Shown here: in pieces, positions 25,001 through 44,873 of the stretch | How positions within the stretch are numbered: the stretch's first letter is position 1 | Layout: each line of letters begins with the position of its first letter | Assembly (NCBI RefSeq): GCF_000003605.2 | Contig: NW_003149773.1 | Location: 1-64,000, forward strand | Reading direction: 5' to 3' | Source: Saccoglossus kowalevskii | Lineage: Eukaryota; Hemichordata; Enteropneusta; Harrimaniidae | DNA: 64,000 nucleotides | The notes under the pieces: model-generated | Seen by the model: the letters and a program-made list of their open reading frames with translations, nothing else | What the model was told of the DNA's origin: nothing | Database searches by the model: none | Program-made: the position numbers and the translations under genes

Positions 25001-28000
25001 GTTGGATACGTTTTCCTTATCTGCAAAAAAAGTACAATTATTACATAATACAACAACATAAAACATTTTCTAACAATATAAGTCTTTATAACATTTCATT
25101 TTTCAACAAAATTTAACAATAGTCAAATGCTTACTATGCCCTATAACAACTTGTCCATTGCAGCAGGCTTCGCGGGGCGGATTGTAGACTGTACTAGCAC
25201 AACAGTGGGCACGCCCATTTCGTATACGGATGATTTTTTTATTACAGCACATGTGAGTCTCGCTGGAGTACGTCCTGTGTCCACAGCATCTTGACGAAGA
25301 AGTGTTCATGTGCAAATGCTGTCAACGGAACGAATTATGATTATGTGTTTGTATCGGCATATAGACTATGAGTAATTTTTTCTAAAGGCATTGATATGTA
25401 CTAGCACAGTCTCCCAACACCTGTAGTACTAGTTTAGTCATACTTTTTCAGGTCAACTTCATTAATTTATTATTAAAGCGAGTGATTTGTGTGCCATATC
25501 CATCAATATCATATATACAAGGCATAATTTGATACGTCGAAAATAAACTTTCAACAAACAAACAAACTGATTCGTTTAACTGATATGTGTTCGGACGAGT
25601 GTCTCCACGTAAGATGTCCCTTCTTCAAATCACCTCTGCCACAGCTTGATTATGCATTTATGCAAATTGATAGGTCATTGATAGGGTCAAACCCGAACTA
25701 TATTTAAATATGGCGGAGTTCGCGGCAACTTTAAAACGTATTCTGAATGAATACAATTCTGATGTGGAATTAAAACCAAGTTATGGAAAGTGTATGGAAG
25801 AGAAAGATGTAATACTTTCCTTGCCAACTGGGTATGGGCCGCCGTCTTGAATAACCGAACAACACCTGCGTATTGATATGTGGCAAATCATGGCGTAAAA
25901 AGGCGCGTGTGGCAGAGGTGTTAGCCTGCTTGCGCTATGAACTCTGGGATGGAGAATGGTGTCAGGATTGTGTAATCTTGTAAGGAGCTCTGCACTGACT
26001 CGAATGATGACATGCTTACCCCTTTACAGCATATCTTCTTGTCAGAGTCGAATGCCTTCCCTCCGCAGCACATCACACGTCCTTTCCCGATAACAGAATG
26101 CACCCATGCCACGCCCTCGGAGTCGCTACAACATATTTCCGATGAACTTGTGATGATACGATACTGATCAGTTGTGAGAGGTCCGCAGCAGGAATGGGTG
26201 TCCGGCATGTATGGTGTATCCCCACCTGCGCAAATTACGGGAAAAATTGTATTGCGTAAATTGTTGAACAAATAAAGTTGAGTGACGCGAAAAAAAAGAT
26301 ACAGGCTAGTTTTGCTAAAGCGTTGTGACTAAAGCTTTGTTTGCAAGATATTGTTAATGAATGTAATGCTGAATTTTTGAGGTATTAAGTATAACATGGT
26401 GAATATTGTGATTATTTTACCAGCTAACATTCAACTTCTCGTATATTGGCTAGTACAAAAGTCAAGTATTACATGGATTAAAAGAATGCGAAAAACAAAA
26501 TGAACAAAGATCGCAGCCAGTTTTTCGATAATAGGTGTAATAAAATCGATCTCAATCAGAAATTGAATTGAAATTTAAATACTAATAAATTTAATCGTCG
26601 TATATCAAAAGAAGGTTTCAGAAGACAGAACTAAGATTTGTGATTGCAAAACATATTTTTATTACTAACTAGTAGCTTCACGGTAAGTGGCTTTCGCGGT
26701 AAGTGGGTTTCGTATTTGGGGAATCGCGCGGGGAGTAGGGCTTTGTCGCAGTAACTGGTCTTTTCTTCGCTGTTGAGAATTAAAGTTACAACTGGCACTA
26801 TTCTAGGAATACCAACCTTAGAAGCTATTAATTTGCCATTTTGATTTGTGATGTTGCTCTCAGGCTGGCAGGAGTTCCAAAATAAGATCCATGCTCTGAT
26901 AATGCCCATAGTTTCAAAAACCAAGAAACATTATCATTATGATATTATTGCAAAGGATAGTTGAATATTGTTTATTAAAATTAATAATCCCCATAACCGT
27001 TTTCCAATATAGATAAATTATAGTACGCAACTAATATATAACTCAGTCTCATCAATGAAATAAAGAAATATATATATATTTACATTATTAATAATGCATT
27101 GCAATACAACTAATTAAATTGAAAGAAATTGCAATATGAAATATTGCGTCAGTAACACTTCTCAAGGGCGTATTTCGCGGTCAATATTATTTACGAAAAT
27201 ATTTGTTTATAATTTTATAAATTGGCTTGGCAATTTCCACCCCAATTAGATATAATGTGTACATATTTTAATAAATAAAATTAAAGATACACTAACAAAA
27301 ATGAAATATTAATTATTGGCGATCCGCTCCATAGGATTGCCCTTATAATCACTCGTCGTTTTGTGTGTGTGATTTCCAGTGTTTTTACGTATTATTTCTT
27401 CTGTGATTTTTTTTGGTATGGCCAATTTTGCTCAAACTTGGTAGGTAGGTCACACATTCACCCTAGTTATAAGGAAAAATATGGAAAAAAAATTGGCCAA
27501 CCGTAGCTCATTCTACTCAGCTTGAATGTGGGCACTAAGTTACTGTTTGAATTTTTGATATCTTTTTCATTACCGAGAAATTTGACCCCAAAGTTGGGGT
27601 AACTTTTCACCAGCAACGGATTTTAACTTCTCTGTGATTTTTTTGGCTGGCTGATTTTGTTCATACTCACAGGTAGATCGTACCGTCATTAATTGACGAA
27701 AAATCCTGGCCCATCACTGCCATTGCAACAGGCAAAAACTGATTTTTAAAATTGTCAAGTTCGAGAGTGTGTTTTTACGTACAGTGACGCGAACAGTCAA
27801 CAACTTGTTGAACAGGAAGTCCATCGTGGGCTAGTGGCATTGTTAAATTTTATAGAGTACAGGAAATGTGTCATTAAGGAATTGTTATGCATGTCAAAAT
27901 CCTTTATTGGAACAGAACATGTTATATATTCACCAAAAACAACGTTGCCATGTTTCTAGGCGTACAACGAAATGGAAACAAAAGAAATCATCCGATCCAA

Positions 28001-31000
28001 ACCACAGGCGCTCGACTGCCTTGCAGCCATGCCTGTGCTAGCTGTAACTTGAACTCTTTTGGTTTTCCTCAAATTCCTGATTAGTTCAATCTGAGTTTTA
28101 GTCTTGCCAGTTCCAGCTTGTCCCGTTAATAAAAAACTGTGTCCATGTATAGCCATATCTAAACTGAAGTGTTGTTGTTTATCCATTGTTATTATTGACA
28201 TCAAAGCTTTACTCCACAACACTGATGAAAAGTTATTTTGAAATTTGTTGAATGCTAATAGCAAACCATTTAGCTCACAAATGACTAACTTCAAAATGGA
28301 ACAAAATTCAAAATATGAAATTTGGAAAAAAAATAGAATGAATATGTGTTGCAGGTGTCAATCAGGCATCAATACATGAAAGCAGCTCAGTCAAAAACGG
28401 GTTCCTTCAATAATCTTGAACTTTCCCAAAAAAACGTTACAGTGCTGTTACAGAATGTTAGTTCTATCAGGGGGAAATCTTCGGCCTCTGGGGTTCTCCA
28501 CACTTGCCAGGGGTGAATCTCGTCTCGGCTCTATGTCACGTCCCCTTGAGGTACGGGTTCGGGAAAGTCACTTATACTTTACAGTCAAATAAGACACGCA
28601 CAACGAAATACGTTTCAACTTTCGTCTTAGTCGGTCTTTTGAGCACTCTATAAGACACAGCGCCCTGGGGAAAAGTGCCCAAGACTATCGCAAGGCTGAC
28701 CCAAGACTCTTTTAGACTGCGTCAAGGCTCACCCCAAGTCTCTCCAGGACTGGACTTAGACTGCGTCTATCGTGGAGTACTCGCTAAGACCATGGAACTA
28801 TAGTTAGGGTTTATAGTTCCATGCTAAGACCAACTCAAAACTCTCTTTATTCATTTTCAAAACTCTAACCAATTACAAAACAGTAAAAAGACTCTAGGGC
28901 GTAACCTTCAATCATAAAGCCAATCACACTAAGTACTGAATACGTCATATCTTTTGATTAATCGTTCACTACATTAATAACTACGGATACCAACTGTCAG
29001 AAATCGTAGTCAGAATAGCGACGGTTATCTCGTAATTAGTTCCAAATCACTGAGCCACGTTCCGTCCAAAACTTCAAATAGGCCTAAACGATGACAGACA
29101 TAACACAGCAATTCGCTAATAATCAGCTAATTAAGTCGGTCAACAGATACGCGTAAACTAATTCATGACAGTTCACTGGACTCTGCCTGTCATTGCATAT
29201 AATGACTTTGAATGTGTACACTTAAGCTTAATAAGTACTACCAAGGTCATATACTTAAATAACTAATTGTATGCGTGTCCAATATGGCGACCAAGGGCTG
29301 AAACATTGTTATGCAAATTAGCTTTAGTTGAAAATTTGAGTTTTCCCCTCGATATCTACGTGAATTTGAAACAAAATGTTATGGGCAAGACTCAGAATAC
29401 GACTGTGACAGCCACTGAAACGCAATTGAAAGCAAATGAACACGTCAAGCAAAAAAACAAATTCGAGTCGTGGCGTAAAATGAAGGCACATACTATTTTG
29501 ACTCTTCAGGGGAATGGAAATCAGTTGATTGGAGAGTGTCACAATAAGCAAGAGAGTAAATCGTTTTTATGCTATGAAAAAATGCAGACCTTGAACGTAT
29601 CTTTTGGACTTTAGTACAACTTCATTTGTGTTGATTACCTAACGTTTATAGGGTTATTTGCTGCAAGTAACGAGTAAATATTGTCATCGGTGACACGTGC
29701 CATCTACATTATTAATATCATTATTTAATGAGTATATACGTCAAAGACACAATTACCTTGCAAATGTATTAATATTAATTCCCAATAGCTTATAAGTTTG
29801 AAAACTCCATGCGTATTCTGAAATATATGTACATATTTTTTACGCAAAAAATATTATTTTTTATTAAACAAATTATGCCTGGGAGACCAAGACCTAGACC
29901 AAGTCATCTACTTATAGCCGTATAAATAAACAAGTATCCCTGAATATCAATATATACATATTGTATGGAATACTTGAAATCTACACAATTGGTGAAAGCT
30001 ATGGATATCTGACGCATGCGCAGGTGACGACTCCCCGATTTAATTTCACTGAAACAATGAAATAAATATGTCAGTTATTGTATTGGCACTACATGCTTAT
30101 TAGTTGTTTTTATTTTGGATCGAACATATACCATTATGTGTGCTACAAAAAAAAAAGAGGTTATGTCACGATAAATTGTAATCCAATTTGTTCACAACAA
30201 TACCAAACCGATATGTTTCCGTCAAAATTACATCCGTTGATTCTTAAACAACTATCCGATGCCTATACTTACAACAACGAAGTGACGGAGTTCTTTCAAT
30301 GTTATATATTTTACCGTCACAACAAATTTCCTTCACGGGATCATAGCAACTACCACCATCGAGGGAATAACGTGGCCGGCACAGGGCACACGTAGAGCTG
30401 ATTGCTGGGTTACTCGTGTTGCCCCCATGCAGCGGTACCGTTCTAAATGCCATTGCAGTTACGCTTCCTACAAAAATAAACAAAACAATAGGTCACTTGT
30501 TTATGTGTCAATGACGAGTTTTATAAAAACTCAGTTGTTATTTTTTTTCAAAATTAGCGAAGACACACTAACTTTGAAAGCGAAAGTGGTGTCGCGAAGT
30601 CTTATAGACAAATTTATTTTTCTTAAACCGATATTAGTTGAAGAATGCTATACAGCAATATACCTTTAATTTATTTGTTGTGGGTACAGGGGGCAAGAAA
30701 CTGTGGCGAAGTGCAACTAGTTATGACTGTTTTTTTTTTCGGACGACGTTGCCCGGCTTATCTATATCTTTGCGACACCATTACATGTTCATACAAACAC
30801 GTGAAGCATGGTGCGTTGCTTATCGCGTTGCCTTATGCAAACTGGCAGTTAAACTTTAAGGGCGGCCGGGTGGTCGTCGCGCAGCGCGTGTTCGAATTTC
30901 ATGTAAATAATCAATGTATTTTACACGCGTTGTATACGTCGCTATGGTGCGACGACTAACGTCCTTTAAAGCTACAATGATAACAACACACGCTAAAAAC

Positions 31001-32134
31001 GCAAAGGCTCATGGATAGACGCTTGTTTGTAAACATTGAACGTCATGACCATCTGACGCATGTACAGGTGATGACTCCCCCGCTTTAATATATGGATTTG
31101 GATTTCATAACGTTGCCACTTCGGTTNNNNNNNNNNNNNNNNNNNNNNNNNNNNNNNNNNNNNNNNNNNNNNNNNNTTCGTTCTATTGTGGGTTCATTAA
31201 CCTTGAAGAACCGTAGTCGTCGTGCCGCGCCCTGTTCGATATGGGACGCATAGCGACGTATACAACACGTGTAAAATACATTGTTTATTTACATGAAATT
31301 CGAACACGCGCTGCGCGACGACCACCGCGCTTTAATATAAATTGTCGACCATGTATAAAGGGCGTGTCATTTTATAACCGGCTTCTAACATGGCTATACC
31401 CCCTCCAATAATAAAATGTTGCATTAGATTAACTAATTAGATTAACTAATCATGTGTGTTCGTTTGTCGATCTCCTGTCAATCAAGATCAGCTGACAATA
31501 CCACGTTCTAACTAACTTCTCTCAATTTATACAGAGAATATAAGTCGTGAATCCGGCGATCTGATTGGTGGAGGGCGCATAGCCATGTTATATTAGAATG
31601 CTACTTTGCTTATGGTAGCCTCGTTTTCAGCTTCAGATTTCTTTTGGGGGAATTCCCTTATTCATATCGAATACAGCTTCTAAACATCTCCTGTTGCACG
31701 TACAGAGCGCGTGATAGTACTTTATTACATGCACTGGCAGTTGTTCAACAATTATAGACATTGTGGAAGTATGGTCGATTTGCTATTGGTTAACATCTTA
31801 TAGTCCAATACCGCCAGAGAATGGTGAGTCATAAATTCTACAATGTGTTTGTGTGATTATGGGGACCACACCTGACTTCCTACGGTACAGTATTTGCTAT
31901 GTTAAACCATGGAGGTAGAAAAGTCTCTTTTCTACCTCCATGGTTAAACTGGCTGTTGACCGAATTGTATTAAAGTAATGTAACGACATAAGAACTAATC
32001 TAAAGCAGCAAAATAATACGTATACAACAACAAAGTTTGTCAGAGAATCAGCGGAGCTTACCTATGAACAGTGTATTGAGTATCCATAGAAACAGTAACT
32101 TCAATGTCATATTGATAGAACGGTACCGCTGCAT
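19015..32134 (-). CDS. Gene B: galaxin/beta-helix/multi-pass receptor with ZU5-UPA tail
   Basis: Exons, in transcript order: 32062-32134, 30273-30467, 26020-26225, 25135-25318, 24664-25020, 19892-24144, 19325-19468, 19015-19239. All borders are GT/AG and all phases agree, giving 5637 nt or 1878 aa. Residues 1-30: signal peptide (an alternative start MTLKLLFLWIL is at 32110). About 50-335: galaxin-like repeats with about 15 CC pairs. About 340-780: repetitive beta-strand region starting with FVS..G.D.NGCGTS and SCRTI, like pectin-lyase-type beta-helix ectodomains. About 790-927: Cys-rich stalk (CLPCPKGGDCEHAHV, CPSGYCC, CPRNRTGILC). About 930-1377: nine or ten hydrophobic segments; an odd number is needed to place the tail inside. 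About 1580-1672: ZU5 (LFIPPGALSED, ALSPVIRIGPHGRKF). About 1672-1878: UPA ending in an IWQQC segment equivalent to the EIPFYHIW region of UNC5. There is no Death domain. The ligand is unknown; a surface sensor or adhesion receptor is inferred. Confidence 0.85.
19892..24144 (-). CDS. Gene B large exon (beta-helix, Cys-rich, membrane, ZU5)
   Basis: This single 4253-nt exon encodes residues 339-1756. It starts at acceptor TATTCTACAG with CDGLTKDIFVSIGG and ends RVWRDTAADLE at donor GTAAAT. The frame is open further upstream to a TTG at 24193, but the phase-1 acceptor at 24144 fits the galaxin exon before it exactly. The juxtamembrane linker (about 1382-1580) holds DSGIGS at 1454-1459 and VPYDDILLD, the latter also seen in gene A as DISDDILFD. 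Confidence 0.88.
24145..24663. other. Gene B intron 5
   Basis: This is an intron, AT-rich, with nothing recognised in it. Confidence 0.6.
24664..26225 (-). CDS. Gene B galaxin-like exons 3-5
   Basis: The three exons are 26020-26225 (GDTPYMPDTHSCCG to ICCKG), 25135-25318 (RCCGHRTYSSETHMCC, REACCNG) and 24664-25020 (HELCCDG, VSCCGRQTFRPETDLCCNG, RRCCG). The pattern CCG-x(2-3)-Y/F-x(5-7)-CC-x-G recurs about every 25-35 residues, as in galaxins, first known as coral skeletal matrix proteins; a squid galaxin has been reported to act on symbiotic bacteria. Introns between them are phase 0 and phase 1. Confidence 0.8.
25711..25850 (+). pseudogene. RecQ-like helicase N-terminal fragment
   Basis: An ATG at 25711 opens MAEFAATLKRILNEYN, later reading EEKDVILSLPTGYG, the Walker A approach of RecQ-type helicases (usually LPTGYGKS). 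The reading ends inside the motif. It sits in intron 3 of gene B on the opposite strand. It is probably a relic of a repeated helicase gene or of a mobile element carrying one. Confidence 0.4.
27956..28294 (-). pseudogene. PIF1-like helicase fragment
   Basis: The frame reads HGHSFLLTGQAGTGKTKTQI (Walker A GQAGTGKT), then VQVTASTGMAARQ, matching motifs I and Ia of PIF1-family helicases. The next motif (the GGTTIHSF type) is missing. Such fragments come either from host PIF1-like genes or from Helitrons; no Rep part is visible here. It lies in intron 2 of gene B on the same strand. Confidence 0.6.
28465..29170 (-). mobile_element. solo LTR, family 1, carrying a tiny insertion
   Basis: This 706-bp LTR in minus orientation is flanked by GTTC (28461-28464 and 29171-29174). 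It is about 25 bp longer than its relatives because a 40-bp segment (about 28784-28823, palindrome plus duplicated CTAAGAC) is inserted in it. It is in sense orientation in intron 2 of gene B and brings an AATAAA signal on that strand. Confidence 0.85.
28784..28830. mobile_element. tiny palindromic insertion 1
   Basis: The palindrome at 28791-28823 (CATGGAACTATAG to TATAGTTCCATG, 9-nt centre) is flanked by CTAAGAC on both sides (28784-28790 and 28824-28830; extendable to GCTAAGACC). The other three LTR copies lack it, so it is an insertion with target duplication. Confidence 0.7.
30273..30467 (-). CDS. Gene B exon 2 (start of ectodomain)
   Basis: This 195-nt exon is phase 1 at both ends. It encodes GSVTAMAF, the probable signal-peptidase region, then CALCRPRYS and EICCDGKIYNIERTPSLRCC, the first galaxin-like repeat. 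The split Cys codon joins exactly to GDTPY of exon 3. Confidence 0.8.
30856..30969 (-). mobile_element. TTAA-flanked hairpin MITE, copy 3
   Basis: A 106-bp copy in reverse orientation lies between TTAA at 30856-30859 and 30966-30969, in intron 1 of gene B. Confidence 0.7.
31127..31176. other. assembly gap in gene B intron 1
   Basis: There are 50 Ns, placed between two MITE copies; repeat collapse is a likely cause. Confidence 0.9.
31197..31335 (+). mobile_element. TTAA-flanked hairpin MITE, copy 4
   Basis: A 131-bp copy lies between TTAA at 31197-31200 and 31332-31335. Its left end is more diverged than in the other copies. Confidence 0.65.
31647..31657. promoter_or_regulatory. kappaB-like site in gene B intron 1
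   Basis: GGGGAATTCCC matches the kappaB consensus GGGRNNYYCC. It lies about 400 bp inside intron 1 of gene B. Confidence 0.4.
31901..31949. mobile_element. tiny palindromic insertion 2
   Basis: A 35-bp hairpin at 31908-31942 (arms CATGGAGGTAGAAAAG, 3-nt centre) is flanked by GTTAAAC on both sides (31901-31907 and 31943-31949). Its termini, CATGGA and TCCATG, are the same as in the insertion at 28791. Confidence 0.65.
32062..32134 (-). CDS. Gene B signal-peptide exon
   Basis: The ATG at 32134 gives MQRYRSIN followed by MTLKLLFLWILNTLFIG, a clear signal peptide. The exon ends in phase 1 at GTAAGC. Either ATG could serve; the second, at 32110, gives the more typical signal peptide. Confidence 0.75.
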
Positions 32135-32473
32135 TTTGGGAGTCAAAATTGTACTACTAATACACGGTGATCATGCGTTGCTTGCATGAGAGAATGTTGC
32201 ATTTCTAGTTACCCGAGTTGCCTTAATGCAGATCAAACCATTATTCAGGAGGGGTTACTGGGATGTTGCAATGGTGTGCATGTTTGTTGTAATGAATGAA
32301 TCATGAATGAGACAGTTTATCTCATTGATACCTAAACTGAGAATGTATTTGAGGTAATAATTACAACATTACAATATTCTATATACATGGAAATAGAGAA
32401 TTTAAATTCACGCAATTTGAACACACACCACACACGAATGAAGTAACCTTTAACATTTTCATTGGCAGTTGAA

Positions 32474-32484
32474 GGGGATTCCCC
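32474..32484. promoter_or_regulatory. kappaB-like site upstream of gene B
   Basis: GGGGATTCCCC is a palindromic high-affinity kappaB form, 340 bp upstream of the gene B start codon. Confidence 0.45.
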
Positions 32485-33179
32485 CGGGCCGATCAAGACT
32501 ATCTTGCCACTGTATGCGTAACTCGACAAATGGCGCTATATTTTACCCGCTTCAATTACAGTAACTGTAAAATGATTAATTTTCACTAGGTTTAAATTTC
32601 GCTGATTTACCATTTCAGGCATATTCAGTGGGTTTTAAATTCACGGTTTTATCATTTAGATAATGTGTTCTATGCTAAATTTTACATATTCACTGGGTTT
32701 TAATTTAGGGCATTGAATGAATAATTAACCCCTTTACAGTATCACATGCTGGTTAATGTTCTTATGGTCAGTTTATATTTGCAGGGTTAAGACAAAATCC
32801 TAATTCGGGGGTATGTTTTTATTGGACTGTCGCATCAAACCATTGTATATACAAAAGTCGACGAAATATATGTTATATTTAAGCATATCTAATTAACATA
32901 CTTACTGTCAATGTACGGTCAGTGATTGTTCAGATTTGACAATCTCTGCTTAAACCCCTTATGCAAATATTGTTCTCAATACCTAGCATGCATCTCGATT
33001 TTATTGTATGAATTAACATTTGTTGAGAGCAACGCTACCACTTTGAACGTGGGTATTCTAAGCCTTTATAGGCCTTTAAAATGAAGCATGCTTGTCAATT
33101 CCGGAAAATCAAATATCAGAAAATTTTCATGAAAAAAATCCCGAATGTTATAAGAAATTCTTCTCTTCACTACAATAAA

Positions 33180-33760
33180 ATCCCAAGCGTCGGACATGTT
33201 CTTCGTCTTCCACTGGATTAATCCATCTTGCACTTTGCCCCATGTTTAGGTAGAATAGCAGGTAAGTGCATGTGCATGCACTATTTACAAATTTGAAACA
33301 AGGACACAATGTTCAAACGGCAATCTCACATTTATATATGTCGTGTCTAGGACATACATTAAATCGCAAACTTTTCTTTTCACAGGCAGTTTCACAGACG
33401 CCATTACGCCCACACCCTTGCAAAGTGAATACACCCGGGGGGAATCCCCTCACATCATGCAAATTGTGCTATAAATATAAAAAGGGGAAAACCAGCATTC
33501 CGATCTGATAACGTATTAGTTTCAATTCATTTGCATATTACCAATTTATATTTATATGAACTGTAACCTTGAAATATACAGTATATAAATGCCCGTCGCA
33601 TAATAAACAGTCAGCTGTTGTTACACGGGGTTGCTAGACAGATGTCAACAACTCAGTACATGTACCCACTACCATACTTTCTAGAACACAATTCGTCCAA
33701 TTAGATATGTTTAGTTTATCCCTTTATTTATTCGAATATATTAATCATCGTTGAAAATCT
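33180..33760 (+). repeat. duplicated first-exon/intron module, copy 1
   Basis: This block resembles 35350-35930 throughout: a TGGATTARTCCATCTTGCAC coding-like stretch, a donor-like GGTA, a kappaB-like site, TGCTATAAATATAAAA, and a TATATAAATG or TATATACATG box. In this copy the exon-like frame corresponding to gene C exon 1 is disrupted. Confidence 0.6.
33439..33449. promoter_or_regulatory. kappaB-like site, module copy 1
   Basis: GGGGAATCCCC is a perfect palindromic kappaB form, located about 200 bp after the exon-like segment of module copy 1. Confidence 0.4.
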
Positions 33761-35349
33761 GCAATTTTAATATGGCAATTAGAATGACACGTTTTATTGT
33801 TTCAACTTGTAGTACGAACAGGAGTTTATTTACGAGAAAATAAACGAGCGCCCTCGTGTGGCCAACGTTTCATAAACGTAGTTTTAGAATAAAAGTTGTG
33901 GAATTGTTAACTGTAACTTTACTACACACCCACAAAGATGTACTGATTTAGTCGAGTTACATGATATTATTTACAATAGCATTATACACGATACATGCAG
34001 TAAACTGAGCTAACATAATGCCAGTTCAGTGGCGGCCGCACCGGGGGTCGGGCGCCTACGGGGCGCAAGGGATGGTGAGCAGATCTCGCCCCATTCAAAA
34101 TTACGTGCCGCCGCCTCTGCGGTTAACAAACCATAGCGGTTGCACTTGTATATGAGTACACCTGTTTACAGGCATGCGTAGATTTAGAGAAATATACGTA
34201 CTTCCAGAACTATGGGTCACATGACAAAGAGTGGTATACACAGCAAACAAAACGGGGGGGGGGGTCAGTACTGGCTAATTTGAGCAGAGATATAAGGATG
34301 TGGTAAACTGAATGTTGATACTATTTGGATACTCATCTAATGAATGGCTCGCTCATTGACCTTCGATAGCGGCAAAGTTGATAGACTTAATTAAACCTAT
34401 CGGTTCTCAGATCATACTACAAATACTGTATTAATCGAACGGTCTCTTATATTGAAAATATACCATGGATTATAGCTAAGTTTTCAAACACTACCCAAGC
34501 AAAATTAGGCAGGGAAAAATAGTGGATACATTTTAGGTTGCACACAAATCTGGTCAAAAAGAAACTGTATTGTATGGCAGGGCATAGTGGCAGTACTGAG
34601 AATAACTCTCTAGTGCACTTTGTCGTTTTTTGTAAAAAAAATAATAATGAATATAAAATGAATTTTGTTTATGTGCATCACAATAGAATTACTTTGACTA
34701 AACAAATAATACTGAAAATAATGATCCCTCAAAATAAAGATTAACGAGACATTGTATATCTATCATGATTACATAATAAACGTTACGTTAATACCAGAAA
34801 GATCATGATTCCAGTTTTTCCAGTATTTATCAGTGTATTCGGTGATGGTTTGATGATACTAGTAGTTTGGATTCAACTGACAGTGTCGCCCATGAGAATC
34901 ATGACTCGCACTCACGACTACAATAAAAAACGAAAGTAATCACAGCATGGGCTGTTGTTTTCAATAGTCGGAAAATGTTAAAAAGCCCCATGGCGCAATT
35001 GGCCGTCAGGTCATCCCTCGGACAAACACTGGTACGGCATATGAACTACGGTATTCGCCTATATCAACGCTTTCAGATGAGGTCGAGCCCATTATTAGAT
35101 TGTAGTAAAATACTGAGTACATTTTAGATAAAGTCTCAAACACAGTTTTAGCACGTTAACCAGTCGCTGGAGCACCGAGGCAGATGTCTTGATACTGATT
35201 CAATACACCCATTTGTGGCACGTAAAGTTATAGTTTTCCACGCTGGTCTCCAATCACCAGATCACGTCGTAGAAATGGGTGACCACCAGGTAGTCATAAT
35301 TAACAATAATTCCCTGATTGAGAAGTATACGAATTATTCCCTTCATACC
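33761..35349. other. intergenic DNA between genes B and C
   Basis: A GC-rich patch near 34030-34130 and a poly-G run near 34254-34263 are present. I see no gene. Confidence 0.45.
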
Positions 35350-35376
35350 TCCCCCCACCAAATATTCGTAGATAAA

Positions 35377-44065
<8,689 letters not shown>

Positions 44066-44071
44066 TCCTAT

Positions 44072-44750
44072 TATCAGGGGAAAATCTTCTCCACGGGGTT
44101 CTCCACTCTGTCGGGGGGAATCTCGTCTCGTCTCTCTATCTCGTCCCCTTGAGGTACGGGATCGGGAAAGTCACTTTAACTTTACAGTCAAATAAGGCAC
44201 ACACAACGAAATACGTTTCAGCTCTCGTTTTAGTCGGTCAATCAAACACTCTATCAGACACAGCGCCCTGGGGGAAAAGATCCCCAAGACTCTCGCAAGG
44301 CTGAACCAAGACTCGCCCAAGACTGGACTGCCTCAAGGCTCCGTCGCCCCTGGACTCTCTCGGACTGGACTCGACTCTCCAGGACTGCCTCGACTGCGTC
44401 TATCGTGGAGTATTCGCCAAGACCAACTCAAACTCTCTTTATTCATTTTCAAAACTCTAACCAATTACAAAACAGTAAAAAGACTCTAAGGCGTAAACTT
44501 CAATCATAAAGCCAATCAAACTAAGTACTGAATACGTCATATCTTTTGATTAATCGTTCACTACATTAATAACTATGGAATACCAACTGTCAGAATCGCG
44601 ACGGATATCTCGTAATTAGTTCCAAATCACTGAGCCAAGTTCCGTCCAAAACTTCAAATAGGCCTACACGATGACAGACATAACACAGCAATTCGCTAAT
44701 AATCAGTTAATTAAGTCGGTTAACAGATACGCAAAAACAAATTCATGACA
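44072..44750 (-). mobile_element. solo LTR, family 1
   Basis: This 679-bp LTR in minus orientation is flanked by CTAT (44068-44071 and 44751-44754). It begins 6 bp after the gene C stop codon, so the whole 3' UTR of gene C must lie in or beyond it. It is antisense to gene C. Confidence 0.85.
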
Positions 44751-44873
44751 CTATCGTCAAATATAAAGCTGGATTCTGGGGGAACTAGTTCATTGGTTCA
44801 ACCCTTATAATTTATTGATTATATTGTGTAGGGTTTTCTGTAAAATTGTCGCAATACACATGTATTATAGATA

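Larger units (their letters stand above)
26226..30272. other. Gene B intron 2 with inserted elements
   Basis: This intron holds a degenerate direct repeat of about 200 bp (about 27390-27560 and 27625-27760, both starting near TTCTSTGTGATTTTTTT), a PIF1-like helicase fragment (27956-28294) and a solo LTR (28465-29170). No host exon was recognised. Confidence 0.5.

Noticed and set aside
29267-29614. 115-codon plus-strand frame next to the solo LTR
   Set aside because: No family resemblance, no splice context, and it lies in a gene B intron in antisense.
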